Assembly (NCBI GenBank): GCA_014523695.1
Contig: JAATVS010000579.1
Location: 1 to 5,436 of the forward strand
From: Nitrososphaerales archaeon TH5895
Lineage (GTDB): Archaea; Thermoproteota; Nitrososphaeria; Nitrososphaerales; Nitrososphaeraceae
DNA: 5,436 nt
Reading direction: 5' to 3'
In this document: piece after piece, positions 1 through 5,348 of the stretch
Layout: every line of letters starts with the position of its first letter
Numbering within the stretch: position 1 is the first letter of the stretch
Notes under the pieces: generated by a model
Told to the model about the DNA's origin: nothing
Database searches by the model: none
Seen by the model: only the letters and a program-made list of their open reading frames with translations
Program-made: the position numbers and the translations under genes

Positions 1-708
1 CTGGGTGGAGGAAGTTCTATGGACGTATGTAAATATTTGGGTAAGTTGACGGGTATTCCAAAGATACTTATACCAACAACATTCGGCACAGGGGCTGAAA
101 TGACAACCTACGCTGTTATAAGCTTCGAACATAAGAAGAAGCTGCTTCAAGACGAGGCTTTTCTTGCAGACGCAGCAGTAGTAGATCCATATTTCTTGCC
201 TGGTACGCCATTCAATATTATGAGGAACTCTGCATGCGATGCAGCAGCGCAGGCGTCAGAAGGATACGATAGCAAATTGTCAAATCCGCTAACCAAGCTC
301 TTTTGTAAGGAGGCGTTCGATGTGTTAGAAGACGCAATAATCAATGAAAAGCCACAATTATTACCATATGGCGCGATGCTCTCCGGGATTGGTTTTGGAA
401 ATTCGTCAACTACTTTGGGACATGCACTATCTTATGTATTCTCAAATGAAGGTGTTCCACACGGATACTCGTTGTCTTCCTGTACAACAGTGGCCCACAG
501 ATTCAACAAGTCAATCTATTACGAAAGATTCAAGAAAATCTGCAAAAAGTTAAATTTTGAGCCTCTCACACTAAAGCAGGGATTTGAGGATGCTGCAGAT
601 GTTATTATGCCCGATAGAGGACATTTGGATAACAATCCAATTCCTGTAAGCAGGGAAGATATCATCCAGTGCTTGGATGAAATTATGAACAAGAATCCCC
701 TCTCCTGA
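1..708 (+). CDS. Iron-containing alcohol dehydrogenase family protein, 5' end cut by window edge
   Basis: The open frame enters from the left edge, so the start and most of the N-terminal nucleotide-binding domain are missing; 235 residues remain of a family that usually has about 380. The first residues, LGGGSSMD, are the family's GGGSxxD NAD(P)-binding motif, followed by IPTTFGTGAE (the usual IPTTxGTGSE) and the helical metal-binding domain. Metal-site positions, in window codons, are Asp80, Gln84, His141 and His155. The HALSYVFSNEGVPHG segment keeps the 14-residue spacing between the last two ligands. Gln84 stands where FucO-type enzymes have His (DxxxH). Three-ligand members such as GldA lack that His too, so activity is plausible. 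The C-terminus (NNPIPVSREDI) is family-like and complete. Known members are NAD(P)-dependent reductases or dehydrogenases of alcohols and aldehydes, including phosphonoacetaldehyde; the substrate cannot be read here. The family is sure, the substrate open. It is the only clear + strand gene and converges on the DUF6659 gene 66 bp away. Confidence 0.93.
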   Translation: MGGGSSMDVCKYLGKLTGIPKILIPTTFGTGAEMTTYAVISFEHKKKLLQDEAFLADAAVVDPYFLPGTPFNIMRNSACDAAAQASEGYDSKLSNPLTKLFCKEAFDVLEDAIINEKPQLLPYGAMLSGIGFGNSSTTLGHALSYVFSNEGVPHGYSLSSCTTVAHRFNKSIYYERFKKICKKLNFEPLTLKQGFEDAADVIMPDRGHLDNNPIPVSREDIIQCLDEIMNKNPLS

Positions 709-774
709 CAGGATATCTCAAGAGCAGCCGCGCTATGTCATCTCTACTGCCGTAGCATCTGGGTTTGGGTAGAA

Positions 775-1191
775 CTAGTTTTGACTCTCGAGGAGTTTCT
801 TTTTATTTCTACGAATTAGAGGGATGATCTTTTTCATTGTTGTCTCATGGAAGTTTTCTGTATCGACATCAAAGGTGAAGATGATCACATATCGAAGATG
901 ATTATGTTCATCTGTGATTGGGACGGTAACTCTCAACAATTTGTCGTAGTGCGAACAGGTATAGAATATTTTACCCAAAAGTTCTTGCCATCTAACCCGA
1001 GTATATTGTCTTGTCGCGGCGGTTATAGCATATTGTTCAGTCTCTTGCATATTCAATAAGGGAACGAGACCTTTCCTTTCAGCAGTTGCTAGCAGTCTCC
1101 CATGACCATCAGCAATTCCGATAAATCTAATTGATTTGTCAAGGGTTACTACTTTATCACAGAAGTGCTTAAACAATTTATTATCCATCAT
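775..1191 (-). CDS. DUF6659-type conserved archaeal protein
   Basis: A 138-residue soluble protein of unknown function. Its layout matches the DUF6659 proteins I know from Nitrososphaeria: a short N-terminal helix, then DKSIRFIGIADGHGRLLA (residues 18-35), an R-K-G segment with PLLNMQETEQ (39-53), a WQELLGKIFY stretch (68-77), a Y-x-K-x-x-R strand (82-87) and a final strand VIIFTFDVD (102-110) before a Lys/Arg-rich tail. The alternation of strands and helices, with a strand-turn-strand 'IRFIGIADGHGRLLA' opening, resembles small sensor or roadblock/profilin-like folds; that is inference only. There is no signal peptide or membrane segment. The first of two consecutive ATG codons is taken as the start; a TATA box centred about 30 bp upstream predicts an almost leaderless mRNA, which fits either ATG. 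The gene appears monocistronic. The family assignment rests on recalled pattern, not a search. Confidence 0.75.
   Translation of the reverse strand: MMDNKLFKHFCDKVVTLDKSIRFIGIADGHGRLLATAERKGLVPLLNMQETEQYAITAATRQYTRVRWQELLGKIFYTCSHYDKLLRVTVPITDEHNHLRYVIIFTFDVDTENFHETTMKKIIPLIRRNKKKLLESQN
796..809 (+). terminator. Possible T-tract terminator for the alcohol dehydrogenase
   Basis: A T-rich stretch (TTTCTTTTTATTTC) lies about 88 nt downstream of the alcohol dehydrogenase stop, inside the 3' end of the opposing DUF6659 gene. Archaeal termination commonly relies on U-tracts without a hairpin, so this could end the + transcript. The same bases also encode a Lys/Arg/Asn-rich stretch on the other strand, which alone could explain the T-richness. 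Confidence 0.35.
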
Positions 1192-1216
1192 CGATTTATC
1201 AGAATGCTGGCAATCA

Positions 1217-1224
1217 TTTTTATA
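1217..1224 (-). promoter_or_regulatory. TATA box of the DUF6659 gene
   Basis: On the - strand TATAAAAA lies 33 to 26 bp before the ATG at 1191, preceded by an A-rich stretch (CAAAAG) that could serve as TFB-recognition element. Since archaeal transcription starts about 26 bp downstream of the TATA centre, the start site falls within a few bases of the ATG. No Shine-Dalgarno sequence is visible, as expected for a leaderless transcript. Confidence 0.65.
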
Positions 1225-1352
1225 CTTTTGACTCCCGTCGGCATGTATTGGCCAATATTCGACCAGGGTACGCTGATGCTAATAGCAGAACTTCATGACA
1301 ATACTCTTTCTTGTGAAATTTCGCCACACCCGCCTGACAGCTTTGCTTAATA

Positions 1353-1365
1353 ATACAAACAAAAC
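1353..1365 (-). terminator. Possible T-rich terminator of the rhodanese gene
   Basis: About 18 nt after the rhodanese stop codon the - strand reads GTTTTGTTTGTAT, a T-rich tract of the kind used for archaeal termination. It precedes the separate TATA box of the DUF6659 gene, which agrees with the two genes being separate transcription units. There is no strong hairpin. Confidence 0.4.
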
Positions 1366-1382
1366 AGATATTGCAATTTGCC

Positions 1383-2201
1383 TTATTCTACGGTGAGATC
1401 AGGCCTGTTACCCCACTCTCCCCACGATCCTAGATACATCCTCACTTTTTCGTATCCCAACATCTTCAGCACAATGAATGTGTTGGCGGCCCTGTATCCG
1501 CCCTGACAGTAAGTGATTATTTCATCGGATTTTGCTATCAAAGAGTATATTTTAGCCAAATCGGACATGGACTTGAATCTGCCATTACGCTTTCTGTCAA
1601 TATTAAGGGACCAGTCAATATTAATGGCGTGAGGTATGTGACCTCTTTTTAGAGCACGTGCTACCCTTCCATCAAATTCTTCCTCCGATCTACAATCTAA
1701 TAAAACATATTTCTTGCCTGACTGTTCGGTCATCGAAGACTTTACCATTTTCAAATCGGCTATCACATCTGAATTTGCAGTTGCTGCTGCTAGCTTTGAA
1801 TGGGAAAAGGCATTAGTCTCTTTCTCAATTTCAAGACCTTCCGCTTTCCATCTCCCAAATCCCCCATCTAGGATAGAAGCATCTAACTGCGATAGGTAGT
1901 AAGAGAGCCAAACTCCTCTAGACGCAGAAGGGCCTGAAATATTGTCATAGAATATTGCAAATTTTTTGTCCACCAGACCAAGGTTTGATAACAAAATATT
2001 CATCTGTCTATTAAAATGCCTTATTCCGGTCCTAGATGTATCGATCCAATGAAATTGCATTAAATCCAAGTTAATAGCACCAGGAATATGTCCATCAAGA
2101 TACTCGCCTATGGGTCTCGTATCAACTATGATAGTTTCTCTCGAGAGTTTCGAATCATGTACCATTGAATCTAACTCTTTAGCAGAAAGCATCAAATTCA
2201 T
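1383..2201 (-). CDS. Two-domain sulfurtransferase (rhodanese family)
   Basis: A 272-residue cytoplasmic enzyme of thiosulfate/3-mercaptopyruvate sulfurtransferase type, which moves sulfane sulfur onto a thiophilic acceptor through a cysteine persulfide. The N-terminal rhodanese domain (about 5-122) has DTRPIGEYLDGHIPGAINLD (27-46) and LDGGFGRW (111-118), but its pseudo-active loop has Asp86 (FYDNISGPSASR) instead of Cys, so it is structural, as is normal for this family. The C-terminal domain (about 144-272) has LDCRSEEEFDG (168-178), GHIPHAINIDW (187-197) and the catalytic loop CQGGYRA with Cys232, ending in GSWGEWGNRPDL (258-269). The loop is neither the bovine rhodanese CRKGVTA nor the mercaptopyruvate-type CGSGVTA, so the donor is undetermined. 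The start is the first ATG after an in-frame TGA; no good Shine-Dalgarno serves it, while a tiny overlapping frame just upstream has one. It lies 75 bp after the 81-residue gene and may be transcribed with it. Confidence 0.93.
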   Translation of the reverse strand: MNLMLSAKELDSMVHDSKLSRETIIVDTRPIGEYLDGHIPGAINLDLMQFHWIDTSRTGIRHFNRQMNILLSNLGLVDKKFAIFYDNISGPSASRGVWLSYYLSQLDASILDGGFGRWKAEGLEIEKETNAFSHSKLAAATANSDVIADLKMVKSSMTEQSGKKYVLLDCRSEEEFDGRVARALKRGHIPHAINIDWSLNIDRKRNGRFKSMSDLAKIYSLIAKSDEIITYCQGGYRAANTFIVLKMLGYEKVRMYLGSWGEWGNRPDLTVE

Positions 2202-2214
2202 TACTGGTCGTCAT
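2179..2214 (-). other. Overlapping 11-codon upstream reading frame at the rhodanese start
   Basis: An ATG 13 nt before the rhodanese ATG, in another frame, opens an 11-residue frame (MTTSNEFDAFC) that stops inside the rhodanese gene. It is preceded by AGGTGAGG, close to the archaeal Shine-Dalgarno AGGAGGTGAT, at ribosome-binding distance (AGG, TATA, ATG), whereas the rhodanese ATG has none at normal distance. It could deliver ribosomes to the rhodanese start by coupling, or be chance. Translation is not shown. Confidence 0.3.
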
Positions 2215-2276
2215 TATACCTCACCTTACTTATGCCTACGGTTTGTCGTGGCTGAATTGAACTGCAGAAAAATATG

Positions 2277-2522
2277 TTACCTAGCCCAAGGATTCCTATT
2301 TTGTTGGTGTAAATACTTGGTAGGGGTTTTCTTGCTTGATGTTGACATGTCTTCGATTGCGAAAACGTACCTAACTCCACTTTCCCTTAGATCTGCACTC
2401 AACATTTCATTCATCCTTTTGACGTCTCGATGCACTTTATCCTCGGTATATTTGTGGGTTCGAGCTACAACATATTGGAATTGATCGTTTAGATATCGAT
2501 GAATCTCGTAGACCTTTATCAT
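2277..2522 (-). CDS. Small hypothetical protein (81 aa)
   Basis: I do not recognise this protein. It is basic and soluble, with a strand-like start (IKVYEIHRYL, 2-11), a second strand (FQYVVART, 15-22), a charged amphipathic helix (TEDKVHRDVKRMNEMLSADL, 26-45), a third strand (VRYVFAIED, 50-58) and a polar, probably disordered tail (60-81). The predicted beta-beta-alpha-beta order and alternating charged/hydrophobic pattern look like a genuine folded domain. The opposite-strand frame over the same bases (2110-2484) reads as low-quality sequence and also crosses the rhodanese start. The ATG has an A/T-rich TATA-like element 26 bp upstream and no Shine-Dalgarno. After the stop, the - strand has a short T-tract (ATTTTTC, 2267-2273) that might terminate some transcripts before the rhodanese gene. 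Confidence 0.7.
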   Translation of the reverse strand: MIKVYEIHRYLNDQFQYVVARTHKYTEDKVHRDVKRMNEMLSADLRESGVRYVFAIEDMSTSSKKTPTKYLHQQNRNPWAR

Positions 2523-2540
2523 GTGCTGAATTATCCTATA

Positions 2541-2548
2541 GAAATAAA
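2541..2548 (-). promoter_or_regulatory. TATA-like element of the 81-aa gene
   Basis: TTTATTTC on the - strand begins 26 bp before the ATG at 2522. It is an imperfect TATA box at a position that would place the transcription start at or just inside the start codon, giving a leaderless message. The 136-bp gap after the metallopeptidase stop supports an own promoter. The match is weak. Confidence 0.35.
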
Positions 2549-2658
2549 CACAAGAAGTATCTTTTTTGGTTGATTATTATAGTTATTTGTGTCAAATTAA
2601 GTTATCGTAAGAGCGCGAAGTAATTTTCAACCAACTTGAGAGTATTTTTTTCCAACAT

Positions 2659-3381
2659 TTAGGGTAGATTAATAAATGGGCCATACATCCGTAACCATTT
2701 TCGATGTTCCAAATATGTTGGGCAATGTGAGCTGACCAATTCCCAAAATCTCTCGGAATGGTTGAGTTCACACAGATGCAGTAATTCATGGATAATCACA
2801 TAGTCAATAACGCCATTAGGTAATGCGGACAGCATCACGTTAAAATTTAAATTCTTTTTTAAGGAACAACTTCCCCATCTGGATCTCTGATACTTTATTG
2901 ATATGCGATTGAAGTTTTCTAAGTTTAGTTTTGAGCTAAGAACTCCTATACGGTCATCAAGAATTCGAGACGTGTGTTGACGATAGAAGTCAAGGATAGT
3001 CTTTTTTCTACTCCTCTCATTTGGGCTATGCACTGTAATCCGTCCCAGGCTTTCAGATATGATCACGTAAGAGAGTCTGTCTTTTACTGTTTGAAGTTCA
3101 TATGGAGTTCCCATGAAAAGGACCTTATCTTGTTGAATTAGACTTGAATCTAACCCTTTTGTAATCTTCTCAAAATAAGTAACCGATTTAGAAATCCATC
3201 CCTTTCTTGATTCAATAAACGTTAGAATTTCAGTGTGAGCTGTTAAGGTTGGAACAATAGCACAAATCCCATGTCGATTTGCCCTAAGCGAGATGCGTTT
3301 TGCCCTCTCACTTCTGATTATTTCAATATTAGCATTAATTCCATTTGTAAGTGCCACTGAAGCAAATTGATTTATGTTCAT
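2659..3381 (-). CDS. YgjP/WLM-like zinc metallopeptidase (DUF45, M48-type)
   Basis: A 240-residue protein of the YgjP-like metallohydrolase family. The zinc site is H198-E199-L-L-H202 with third ligand His208 (HELLHLCELNHSERFW, 198-213), the exact HExxH-x5-H arrangement of the family, with Glu199 as expected catalytic base. The conserved RSRWGSCS (166-173) precedes it, and the N-terminal half has the family's strand-rich part (IEIIRSERAKRISLRANRHG, 19-38; a GTPYEL segment, 91-96). No signal peptide or transmembrane segment is present, so it should act in the cytoplasm. Family members are predicted proteases or peptidases; some bacterial ones sit next to restriction systems, but no such neighbour is seen here. 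The gene starts 31 bp after the ureohydrolase stop with no separate promoter, so the two are probably co-transcribed. The ATG has only a poor Shine-Dalgarno (TAGAAATTAAGA). Length is normal and all zinc ligands are present. The natural substrate is unknown. Confidence 0.9.
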   Translation of the reverse strand: MNINQFASVALTNGINANIEIIRSERAKRISLRANRHGICAIVPTLTAHTEILTFIESRKGWISKSVTYFEKITKGLDSSLIQQDKVLFMGTPYELQTVKDRLSYVIISESLGRITVHSPNERSRKKTILDFYRQHTSRILDDRIGVLSSKLNLENFNRISIKYQRSRWGSCSLKKNLNFNVMLSALPNGVIDYVIIHELLHLCELNHSERFWELVSSHCPTYLEHRKWLRMYGPFINLP

Positions 3382-3412
3382 TCTTAATTTCTACAATGGA
3401 TATGCGCCAAAT

Positions 3413-4282
3413 TCAGCTCAAAAAACCTGATCTCATAGAGGCCACAGATTCTGAAAGCAATCTTGCTGCTAGGGAGGCTGTAATATCGTTCACATCATAC
3501 TTGGGGCAAAGTTCGACTATATCCATACCTACTATCCCTGTACTCACAGCATGCTTGACTAGACAGGTTAGCTCCACACTTGTAAGTCCGCATGGTGTAG
3601 GGACCGATACTCCAGGAGCATATGCAGGATCAAGACAGTCCAGGTCAATGGACACATATTTTCTGGTTGAATTTCTGTTGCAAATTTTGCCAATTATTTT
3701 GTTAATACCTTCCTCTAATATATCGAGGGGAGTTACAACCTGAAAGCCACTTCGGTTAATATTCTCGACCTCTTCTAATTCGGCAGCTCTAGTACCTACA
3801 AAAGTAACATTATCCTCCTCAAGTCTGTCAAGTGAGTCAGTTATCACTGATCCATAATAGTCTGTCTTAGAGGATACAAAATCAGGATGAGCATCAAAAT
3901 ATACCAAACCTATCTTACCCAATGTTGAAGAAATCGCATCTATAGCTATTGAAGTAACGGAATGATCTCCTCCAATAACTACCGGAATGATTTTGTTCGT
4001 TACAAGTTCGCAGATTAGTGAGTATAAATCATTTCTACTAGTGAACCCTAAATCTAAAATTTTCTTATTAAAGTAGCTGTTTCGCATTGGGCATATTAGG
4101 ATAGTTTTACCTTCCCTTTTGAACACTTCAGAGTTTTCGAACGCATACCTCATTGCTTTAGGACCTTGATCGGTCCCTTTTCTAGTGGCCAATGATTTAC
4201 TCTCGTCAGCAACTAGTACCAGTGCGATCTCTGCTTCACTAATAGAGTTAACATTTGCTAGCGGAAATCTATCAACATTCAA
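3413..4282 (-). CDS. Ureohydrolase family protein (arginase/agmatinase-like)
   Basis: A 289-residue binuclear-manganese hydrolase of the arginase/agmatinase/formimidoylglutamase superfamily, which splits guanidino or formimino compounds. All six metal ligands are visible: His107 (GGDHS), Asp130, His132 and Asp134 (FDAHPD), Asp213 and Asp215 (SIDLDCLDPAYAPG). The GTDQGPKAMR segment (36-45) and Glu257 (DIVELCPKYD), the usual guanidinium-binding Glu, are also kept. The loop after FDAHPD reads DYYGSV (141-146), where agmatinases usually have SHATV or HGT; Tyr143 replaces that His. Substrate therefore cannot be assigned: agmatine, arginine, guanidine or another guanidino compound are all possible. 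The start is TTG; the frame has an upstream stop only seven codons away and no in-frame ATG before residue 44. The TATA box 27-35 bp upstream predicts a leader of a few bases at most, which supports the TTG. First gene of a probable operon with the metallopeptidase. Confidence 0.9.
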   Translation of the reverse strand: MNVDRFPLANVNSISEAEIALVLVADESKSLATRKGTDQGPKAMRYAFENSEVFKREGKTILICPMRNSYFNKKILDLGFTSRNDLYSLICELVTNKIIPVVIGGDHSVTSIAIDAISSTLGKIGLVYFDAHPDFVSSKTDYYGSVITDSLDRLEEDNVTFVGTRAAELEEVENINRSGFQVVTPLDILEEGINKIIGKICNRNSTRKYVSIDLDCLDPAYAPGVSVPTPCGLTSVELTCLVKHAVSTGIVGMDIVELCPKYDVNDITASLAARLLSESVASMRSGFLS

Positions 4283-4308
4283 TACAACTTGTCCAATAAA
4301 TCATGTCA

Positions 4309-4317
4309 ATATATAAA
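4309..4317 (-). promoter_or_regulatory. TATA box of the ureohydrolase operon
   Basis: TTTATATAT on the - strand is a near-consensus archaeal TATA box, 35 to 27 bp before the TTG at 4282. Transcription should start about 5 bp before the TTG, so the message is nearly leaderless; no Shine-Dalgarno is present. An ATG between the box and the TTG is out of frame. Confidence 0.75.
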
Positions 4318-4723
4318 CAGAGAGCAACCGGACTAATCATCGCATTGTAGATATCATTGATTCTCACGATGAACCTGACTTAAAATCGGGGGGGGGAGTT
4401 GATAGTCCAAACTGAATGATTCAACTAGCAAAACCTAGCTAGATTAAGGTTAAATAGCGCAATTCGGATGGATGAAATTGCCTGAGAATTCAAGACGGGA
4501 TTCCGAGTAAATTCCAAGATCGAAAGCGTAGTCAGAAACAACTTCCAACAGCATAAATAGCTCAGTTAATTAGTGCACTTTCGAGTCACAATGCACAACT
4601 ATTAAGGGCACTTCGGCTACCTTAGAGCTAAAGATAACACTCTTGGAAAGACTCTGACGACTTGCCTAATAACTTGAGATTATTGAATCCCAGAGGTCCA
4701 CTGATGCGAATTGCTCAACCAGC
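4318..4723. other. Gene-free stretch with weak inverted repeats
   Basis: No coding frame above about 10 codons looks real on either strand and no tRNA fold is complete. Visible inverted repeats are TCATTG/CGATGA (4354-4372, one G-T pair), AGTTGA/TCAACT (4397-4426), CTAGC/GCTAG (4425-4442), GCAATT/AATTGC (4459-4481), GTGCA/TGCAC (4573-4596) and AATAA/TTATT (4668-4684). By rough count a few such 5-6-bp pairs are expected by chance in 400 bp. The last lies about 40 nt beyond the zinc-protein stop but lacks a T-tract. No function can be assigned. Confidence 0.6.
4388..4396 (+). repeat. Run of nine G
   Basis: An uninterrupted G9 tract stands alone in a moderately AT-rich intergenic region, directly before the AGTTGA/TCAACT inverted repeat. 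Long G homopolymers are prone to slippage and to sequencing or assembly error, so the exact length should not be trusted. Confidence 0.9.
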
Positions 4724-4972
4724 CTAAGTAATTTCATCAATGGGAACTTTTTTTGATTTCTTTTTCTTGGCTGCATTAATGTCCTTCTTGACTTGCCTAA
4801 AATCAGGACATCCACAGAACCCATACTCAGTAGAAATGTGATCTTCGTAATCCAGTGTCACCATTAGACATTTGCCATAGTGCCAGAATCGCACATGACC
4901 GCAAACACACATGTCATAATCGAGCCCTTCGCTTTCCTTCTTTTTGGTCTGCTTGTGACGAGTCGAATCCAA
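4724..4972 (-). CDS. Small zinc-binding protein with CxCGH motif
   Basis: An 82-residue protein with a compact cysteine/histidine centre between two lysine-rich ends. Residues 22-26 are CVCGH, followed by His31, Cys35 and, after a loop, CGC (Cys53, Cys55) and Asp57. The CxCGH-x4-H-x3-C ... CxCxxF pattern fits a zinc-ribbon-like small protein of a kind frequent in Nitrososphaeria. The first 16 residues and residues 62-76 are rich in Lys/Arg, which could bind nucleic acid; this is inference. No exact family name can be given. The frame starts at TTG two codons after a stop; AGGTGAT, an excellent Shine-Dalgarno, sits with six bases between its AGG core and the TTG, so I prefer this start over the ATG at residue 21, which would begin at the CxCGH motif. 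Single gene with no neighbour within 400 bp downstream. Confidence 0.78.
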   Translation of the reverse strand: MDSTRHKQTKKKESEGLDYDMCVCGHVRFWHYGKCLMVTLDYEDHISTEYGFCGCPDFRQVKKDINAAKKKKSKKVPIDEIT

Positions 4973-4974
4973 AC

Positions 4975-4981
4975 ATCACCT
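4975..4981 (-). promoter_or_regulatory. Shine-Dalgarno of the zinc-protein gene, deciding a TTG start
   Basis: AGGTGAT on the - strand matches seven bases of the archaeal Shine-Dalgarno AGGAGGTGATC (complement of the conserved 16S rRNA 3' end), at a normal distance from the TTG at 4972. It is the only good ribosome binding site of an intact gene in the window and implies that this mRNA has a 5' leader. Confidence 0.6.
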
Positions 4982-4985
4982 GTAT

Positions 4986-4993
4986 CATATAAA
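4986..4993 (-). promoter_or_regulatory. TATA-like sequence near the zinc-protein start, ambiguous
   Basis: TTTATATG on the - strand resembles a TATA box but begins only 21 bp before the TTG, so transcription from it would start about 8 bp inside the frame and lose both the Shine-Dalgarno and the TTG. It may instead be read as CATATAAA for a + strand transcript into 5015 onwards, or be chance. Confidence 0.3.
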
Positions 4994-5085
4994 CAAGCTC
5001 ATAAACATTAGCATCCTTCCCCGATTACAAATGGAAGCATGAACCTATCGGAAACAACACTCAGAAAGCCATTATGACTAGTGGG

Positions 5086-5219
5086 GGTATAGAGAATCAC
5101 TCTATCCATCCGTTGACCCTGTGCTGTTATTTCGGATGGCATGGCTCAGACACATGCCTCTCTGACGGCAAAAGCTAGAAATTAATTTGTAATGTTCTGT
5201 CAACATTGGATGTCTATCC
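5086..5219. repeat. Cluster of adjacent inverted repeats, possible structured RNA
   Basis: Five hairpin-forming pairs follow one another. Pair 1 is GG(T)ATAGAG/CTCTATCC with loop AATCA (5086-5107, one bulged T). Pair 2 is CCATCCG/CGGATGG, 7 bp with a 20-nt loop (5106-5139). Pair 3 is GGCATG/CATGCC with a 9-nt loop (5138-5158). Pair 4 is AATGTT/AACATT with loop CTGTC (5191-5207). Pair 5 is GGAT/ATCC with loop GTCT (5208-5219). Pairs 1 to 3 abut almost base to base, sharing only two bases at each junction. If transcribed to the right this could be a non-coding RNA ending at the T-tracts near 5350; to the left it would be a structured leader of the zinc-protein gene. The pairings are certain; the existence of an RNA is not. 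Confidence 0.5.
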
Positions 5220-5246
5220 TAAAATAATGTGATTATGATAACCATC

Positions 5247-5258
5247 CACAGATCTGTG
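5247..5258. repeat. 12-bp perfect palindrome
   Basis: CACAGATCTGTG equals its own reverse complement. It has the size and symmetry of a half-turn operator for a dimeric regulator, but no gene start is nearby within the window and a single 12-bp palindrome in a gap of this length is not rare enough to prove function. Confidence 0.5.
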
Positions 5259-5348
5259 ATTGTCCTTCTAAGATGAGGAACATTGTGCTATAGAAACGCT
5301 TTTATCAAGTCAAGTTAGATTCGTTAGCTCCCGCCTACAATGGGAACG

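Noticed and set aside
1165..1350. 61-codon + strand frame with a hydrophobic segment (AIIFILLTPVGMYW)
   Set aside because: It begins inside the DUF6659 gene on the other strand and covers that gene's promoter; no ribosome site, and the hydrophobic stretch is the antisense of the A-rich TATA region.
2110..2484. 124-codon + strand frame
   Set aside because: It crosses the rhodanese start, the gap and most of the 81-residue gene on the - strand; the sequence has no recognisable domain and its composition is typical of an antisense shadow.
2601..2658. 18-codon - strand frame (MLEKNTLK and onward) directly after, and in frame with, the metallopeptidase stop
   Set aside because: The metallopeptidase already ends at the family's normal length, so this is not a broken C-terminus; the piece is too short and without a ribosome site to call a gene.
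3351..3743. 130-codon + strand frame
   Set aside because: It lies antisense to the well-supported ureohydrolase, whose metal-binding motifs are complete, and shows no domain of its own.
4364..4418. Possible C/D box guide RNA (CGATGA, CTGA, TTGATA, CTGA)
   Set aside because: Spacing between the boxes is wrong (only a few bases between the first C-like and D-like boxes) and the G9 run interrupts the presumed internal boxes.
4550..4600. tRNA-like D-arm sequence TAGCTCAGTTAATTAGTGC
   Set aside because: It resembles the TAGCTCAGTTGGT part of tRNA genes, but no matching T-arm (GTTCRANNC) or acceptor stem was found at normal or intron-extended distance, and the putative D stem has a mismatch.
5074..5178. 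34-codon + strand frame starting MTSGGIENHS
   Set aside because: No ribosome site, no family resemblance, and its bases are accounted for by the hairpin cluster; a 34-codon open frame is expected by chance.
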